A stretch of 27,173 nucleotides of DNA, from positions 1 through 27,173 of the forward strand of contig DASTPP010000176.1 in assembly GCA_035762175.1 (NCBI GenBank), read 5' to 3'. Both the position numbers and the translations under genes were made by a program. The DNA is from DASTPP01 sp035762175. GTDB taxonomy: Bacteria; Myxococcota_A; Polyangia; Polyangiales; Polyangiaceae. This document shows positions 23,670 through 27,173 of this stretch, piece after piece (positions within the stretch are counted from its first letter, which is position 1; each line of letters opens with the position of its first letter). A model generated the notes under the pieces. It saw nothing but the letters and a program-made list of their open reading frames with translations. It ran no database searches and was not told where the DNA came from.

Positions 23670-25871
23670 CTACCGCCGCCCCGCCGCCGGCCACGCGACG
23701 TCCGCCGCCCCCAGGGGCAGCCTCCGCACCCTTCGCCCCGTGGCCGCGAAGAGCGCGTTGAGAAACGCCGGCGCCACGAGCGGCACCGCCGGCTCGCCCA
23801 GCCCCACCGGCGGCGCCTCGCTGGGCAAGAGCAGCGTCTCGACCTTCGGCGCCTCGCCCAGGCGCAGCACCGGGTAGTCGGCGTAGGTGCTCTGCTCGAC
23901 GCGCCCCGCGCGCAGCGTGATCTGCGACCAGAGGGCCGAGAGGCCCCAGACGACCGACCCCTCGATCTGGGCCCGCGCCCCCTGCGGGTTGACGATGACG
24001 CCCGCGTCGACCGCGCACACGACGCGCCACGGGGCGAGGCGCCCGCCCTCGCCCGGCGCGAGCTCGATCGCGAGGGCGGCGTAGGTGTGCCCGTCGTAGA
24101 CGTTGCACGCGAAGCCGCGCCCCCTGCCCGCGGCCCCCGCCCCGGGCGGGCCCAGCGCCCGCGCCGCCGCCTCGAGCGCCGCCGCGAGGCGCGCCGGGTC
24201 GACCTCGACCTGGTCGCGCCCGCCCCGGAAGGCCGCCCGCGAGCGCAGCCGCCGCAGCCGGAACGCGAGGGGCTCTTCGCCCGCCGCGAGCGCCACCTCG
24301 TCGACGAAGCACTCGCGCGCGAACACGTGCGAGACGTTGGCCACGCCCCGCCAGGGCCCCACGGGGGCGGGCAGCGGCACGTGGGCGAGGCCCGCCGCCG
24401 AGGCCGCGGCGTCGTAGGGCGAGTCCCAGGCGCCCGAGAGCGCGCCGCGCAAGAGCTCGTCGCTCATCGGCTGGCCGAACGCGAGCGGGGGCGAGGTCAG
24501 CGCCGCCACCTGCCGCAGGCCCACCACCCGCCCCGCGGCGTCGAGCCCCGCCTCGAGCCGGTGCAGCGACGCGGGGTGGAAGCGGCCCTGGTGTAGATCA
24601 TCCTGGCGGGTGAAGAGCACCTGCGCGGGGCGCCCGATCGCCTTCGAGACCTCGACGGCCTCGAGCGCGAAGGCCGGCTCGCTCTTCTGCCCGAAGCTGC
24701 CGCCGATGAGCGGCACGTGCACGACGACCTTGTCGGCCGGCACGCCGAGCAGCTTCGCCGCCGCCTCCTGCAGGCGGTTGGGCCCCTGCGTGCCCGCCCA
24801 GATCTCGCAGCCCCCCTCGCGCACGCGCGCCGTCGCGTTGCGGGGCTCGAGCGGGGCGTGCGCCTGGTACGGGTAGGCGTACTCGGCCCGCACGCGCCGC
24901 GCGGCCCGGCCGATCGCCTCGGCGGCGGCGGCCCCCTCGCCGAGCCAGGCGACGGGGCCCGCGTGCGCGCGCCCGAGCTCGCGCCACGCGTCGGCCGAGC
25001 CGTGCTCGCGGTGCGGGCCCTCGTCCCACGCGATCGTGGGCTCGAGCGCCGCGCGCCCCGCGATCGCCGCCCAGGTCGTCGCGCCGACGACCGCGAGCCC
25101 CGCGCCGATCGGCACGACGGCGAGGACGCCCGGCACCCGCCTCGCCTCGGCCTCGCTCCAGCGCGCCGCCTTGCCCCCGAACACCGGGCAGCGCGCGACG
25201 ACCGCGAAGGCCTGGCCCTCGACCCGCACGTCGGCGCTGAAGGTCGCCGCGCCGCGCACGATCGCCGGGCCGTCGACGCGCGCGAGATCGCGGCCGACGA
25301 GGCGCAGCTCGCGCCGCGGCTTGAGCCGGGGCGCCTCGGGCACGGGCAGCCTCGACGCCTCGGCCACGAGCTCGCCGTAGCCGAGACGGCGCCCCGTCGG
25401 CCCGTGCACCACCGCCCCCTGCTCGCCGCGGCACTCGCCCGCGGGCGCGCCCCAGCGCGCCGCGGCCGCCGCGATCAGCACCTCGCGCGCCGCCGCGCCC
25501 GCGCGCCGCAGCGGCTCCCAGAGGGTGCGGAGGCTGCGGCTGCCGCTGGTGCCCAGCTCGCCGAACGCCGGCCCCGGCGAGGCCTGCTCGACCGTCACCT
25601 GCGCCATCTCGACCCCGAGCTCGTCCGCGACGATGGCGGGCAGGGCCGTACGCACCCCCTGGCCCATCTCGGACTTACCTACCGTCACCGTCACCCGGCC
25701 ATCTTGGCCGACCCGCACCCAGGCATTCGGGCGGAAGGCTCCGGGCGGCTGAGGCGCGTCCGGGGCGCTAGGCCGCCCGGGCCGCTCGGTGGCCCGGCAG
25801 GCGACGACGAGGGCGCCCCCGAGGCTGACGCCGTAGGCGAGAAAACGACGGCGGGAAGGGGCGGCGCGCAT
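23670..25871 (-). CDS. iorB: Molybdopterin large subunit of xanthine dehydrogenase family (isoquinoline 1-oxidoreductase beta type)
   Basis: 733 residues, normal length. The N-terminus is a Tat signal (SRRRFLAYGVSLGGALVVAC; the Cys could also be lipidated), so the complex is probably exported folded. Family landmarks in order: GKSEMGQGVRTALP, the SGSRS segment, GGSFGQKSEP, WRGVANVSHVFARECFVDE, VCAVDAGVIVNPQGARAQIEGS, and catalytic Glu693 in GLGEPAVP. These enzymes hydroxylate N-heterocycles or oxidise aldehydes at a Mo-pterin cytosine dinucleotide cofactor; the actual substrate is not predictable. It is first in a two-gene operon with the Fe-S subunit. No XdhC-type maturation factor lies in the window. 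Confidence 0.93.
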   Translation of the reverse strand: MRAAPSRRRFLAYGVSLGGALVVACRATERPGRPSAPDAPQPPGAFRPNAWVRVGQDGRVTVTVGKSEMGQGVRTALPAIVADELGVEMAQVTVEQASPGPAFGELGTSGSRSLRTLWEPLRRAGAAAREVLIAAAAARWGAPAGECRGEQGAVVHGPTGRRLGYGELVAEASRLPVPEAPRLKPRRELRLVGRDLARVDGPAIVRGAATFSADVRVEGQAFAVVARCPVFGGKAARWSEAEARRVPGVLAVVPIGAGLAVVGATTWAAIAGRAALEPTIAWDEGPHREHGSADAWRELGRAHAGPVAWLGEGAAAAEAIGRAARRVRAEYAYPYQAHAPLEPRNATARVREGGCEIWAGTQGPNRLQEAAAKLLGVPADKVVVHVPLIGGSFGQKSEPAFALEAVEVSKAIGRPAQVLFTRQDDLHQGRFHPASLHRLEAGLDAAGRVVGLRQVAALTSPPLAFGQPMSDELLRGALSGAWDSPYDAAASAAGLAHVPLPAPVGPWRGVANVSHVFARECFVDEVALAAGEEPLAFRLRRLRSRAAFRGGRDQVEVDPARLAAALEAAARALGPPGAGAAGRGRGFACNVYDGHTYAALAIELAPGEGGRLAPWRVVCAVDAGVIVNPQGARAQIEGSVVWGLSALWSQITLRAGRVEQSTYADYPVLRLGEAPKVETLLLPSEAPPVGLGEPAVPLVAPAFLNALFAATGRRVRRLPLGAADVAWPAAGRR

Positions 25872-25965
25872 GGTTTAGGGGGGCGCGCCGGGCTTTCGGG
25901 CCGGTCACGCCAGGGCAGACCCTAGCGTCCGGGCGCCGCCCGGTCGGGCCCGAATCGGCGAGCGG

Positions 25966-25982
25966 TCGGCCCGGCGGGCCGA
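25966..25982. repeat. 7-bp hairpin in divergent promoter region
   Basis: TCGGCCC (25966-25972) and GGGCCGA (25976-25982) flank a 3-nt loop in the 307-bp interval between the molybdenum hydroxylase operon (minus) and the PAS gene (plus). It could be an operator or a chance GC hairpin. Confidence 0.35.
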
Positions 25983-26014
25983 GCGGCGCGGGGGGGGCGA
26001 TCGGCGGCCCGACC

Positions 26015-26074
26015 GAGTCCGGTCAGGGGGGCGGCGGGCGGCCAGGCGGAGTCCGGTCCGGGGGGCGGCAGGCG
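26015..26074. repeat. Two direct copies of a 26-bp unit, 34-bp period
   Basis: Copies at 26015-26040 and 26049-26074 share GAGTCCGGTC-GGGGGGCGGC-GGCG with two differences. The 34-bp period equals that of the minisatellite near 3.7 kb, though the sequences differ. Nothing else is recognisable in 25872-26178, which should also hold both divergent promoters. Confidence 0.65.
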
Positions 26075-26178
26075 TTTTCTGGTCGCGGGAGACGGAGCGT
26101 GCCAAAGTTTTGCTCCCGCCCCCTCGCCGCTCCTCGGCGTCAGCGCGGCGGGAGGGGGGCCTCTCGAGCGAACGCGGC

Positions 26179-27173
26179 ATGGGCCAAAGCAAGACACCGG
26201 GGGGGGTCGACTTCGGTGCCGTCTTCGAGCACTCACCCAACCCTTACATGCTGCTCGACCGCGAGCTGCGCTACGTCGCCGCCAACGCCGCCTACCTGCG
26301 GGCGACGCGCAGCGAGCTCGGCGCGCTGATCGGGCGGCGCATCTTCGACCTGTTCCCGCACGACCCCGGCTCGCCCGACAACGAGAGCGCGCGCCAGCTG
26401 CGCGACTCGTTCGAGCGGGTGCTCGCCACGGGCAAGCCCGACGTGCTCGCGCTCATCACCTACCGGGTGCCGCGGGCGCCGGACGACCCGAGCACGCTCG
26501 AAGAGCGCCACTGGAGCGCGACGCACACCCCGATCTTCGACGAGCGGGGCCGGGTGGCGTTCATCCTGCAGCATACGGTCGACGTCACCGAGCTGCACGA
26601 GCGCCGCGACGCCTCGCGCCGCCGCGAGTCCGAGCGCCCGGGCGAGGCGTCGGGGTCGCAGATCGAGGCCGACGTGCTCGACCGGGCGCGCCACGTGCAG
26701 GAGGCGAACCTGCTGCTCGAGGCCGAGCGCCGGCACCTGCGCCGCCTCTTCGAGCAGGCCCCCGGCTTCGTGTGCTTTCTGCGCGGGCCCGAGCACGTCC
26801 TCGAGCTCTGCAACCAGGCCTACGACCAGCTCATCGGGCACCGCGCCCTGCTCGACCGGCCGCTGCGCCACTCGATGCCCGAGATCGTGGGGCAGGGCTA
26901 CTTTCAGCTGCTCGACAAGGTGTTCACGACGGGCCAGCCCTACGTCGGCCGGGGCCTGCCCGTGCACCTGCAGCGGCAGGCCGACAGCACCCTCGAAGAG
27001 CGCTACGTCGACTTCGTCTACCAGCCCATCTTCGACCCCGAGGGCAAGGTCACCGGCATCTTCGTGCTCGGCAACGACATCACGGTGCAAAAGCGCCAGG
27101 AGGTCGAGAAGGCCGCCCTGCTCAAGCGCGAGCAGGCCGCGCGCGCCGAGGCCGAGCACGCCAACCGGCTCAA
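26179..27173 (+). CDS. PAS-PAS signalling protein, probably a histidine kinase (3' end outside window)
   Basis: Open to the window edge (331 codons and two bases). PAS 1 (about 10-140): FGAVFEHSPNPYMLLDRELR at the start, later LEERHWSATHTPIFDERGRV. A basic/acidic coiled coil (about 145-192) leads to PAS 2 (about 193-305): LFEQAPGFVCFLRGPEHVLE at the start, ending GIFVLGNDITVQKR. The last residues (KAALLKREQAARAEAEHANRL) are the usual linker into a HisKA domain, so a kinase core is expected just past the window. PAS 1 and PAS 2 share the LEER...P.FD..G architecture. No membrane segment is seen. The ATG at 26179 is the first start before PAS 1; the ribosome binding site is weak. Confidence 0.85.
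   Translation, partial: MGQSKTPGGVDFGAVFEHSPNPYMLLDRELRYVAANAAYLRATRSELGALIGRRIFDLFPHDPGSPDNESARQLRDSFERVLATGKPDVLALITYRVPRAPDDPSTLEERHWSATHTPIFDERGRVAFILQHTVDVTELHERRDASRRRESERPGEASGSQIEADVLDRARHVQEANLLLEAERRHLRRLFEQAPGFVCFLRGPEHVLELCNQAYDQLIGHRALLDRPLRHSMPEIVGQGYFQLLDKVFTTGQPYVGRGLPVHLQRQADSTLEERYVDFVYQPIFDPEGKVTGIFVLGNDITVQKRQEVEKAALLKREQAARAEAEHANRL

Overview
The window is very GC-rich, with G/C at nearly every third codon position. It carries hybrid histidine kinases, a Hanks-type Ser/Thr kinase with an Ala/Pro-rich tail, Cys-rich repeat proteins and one clear MYXO-CTERM sorting signal. Together these point to a myxobacterium (Myxococcota), most likely of the Polyangiales/Sorangiineae type. 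This is inferred from gene content; no rRNA or marker phylogeny is available here. I see no tRNA, rRNA, CRISPR array, transposase or phage gene.

Layout. 1-3.5 kb (minus strand): an ICMT-like membrane methyltransferase preceded by a short possible ketosynthase remnant, an MFS_2/GPH sugar:cation symporter-like transporter, and a lipoprotein. 3.6-3.8 kb: a G-rich minisatellite. 4.0-5.0 kb: the ribosome-assembly GTPase RsgA, followed by stacked hairpins. 5.3-9.6 kb: a large PAS-GAF-GAF-HisKA-HATPase-REC hybrid kinase and a small lipoprotein, convergent with a GAF-DHp protein that has a phosphoacceptor His but no ATPase domain. 9.6-10.2 kb: a gene-free block with a long stem-loop and three exact-period 30-bp repeats. 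10.2-13.2 kb: two overlapping genes, an all-alpha isoprenoid-synthase-like protein and a DUF5685-type protein with a membrane helix and a C-terminal tail of 34 cysteines. 12.9-14.9 kb (minus): a GT39/ArnT-type glycosyltransferase whose reading frame runs past its expected end into the antisense of the Cys-rich tail. 15.0-16.9 kb: a CheY-like receiver pseudogene with its centre deleted, convergent with a REC-PAS-HisKA-HATPase kinase. 17.0-17.4 kb: a small membrane protein. 17.7-21.3 kb: a tightly coupled cassette of Ser/Thr kinase, TPR membrane protein and Cys-repeat lipoprotein candidate. 21.3-23.0 kb (minus): a secreted CehA/McbA-type PHP metallohydrolase with a MYXO-CTERM. 23.2-25.9 kb (minus): a two-gene molybdenum hydroxylase (isoquinoline 1-oxidoreductase type). 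26.2 kb to the end: a PAS-PAS signalling protein cut by the window edge.

Functional themes. Signal transduction dominates: two complete histidine kinases, one kinase-like orphan, one partial PAS protein, one Ser/Thr kinase and one dead receiver. Cell-surface or periplasmic cargo is the second theme: lipoproteins, Cys-rich repeats and MYXO-CTERM anchoring. Genes are packed tightly, with overlapping starts and stops. Three convergent gene pairs have their stop codons inside palindromes or inverted repeats. Several genes have a TAnnnT -10-like hexamer only 6-11 nt before the start codon, suggesting leaderless transcripts. The least explained locus is 10.2-13.2 kb, the isoprenoid-synthase-like/DUF5685 pair with the cysteine tail.
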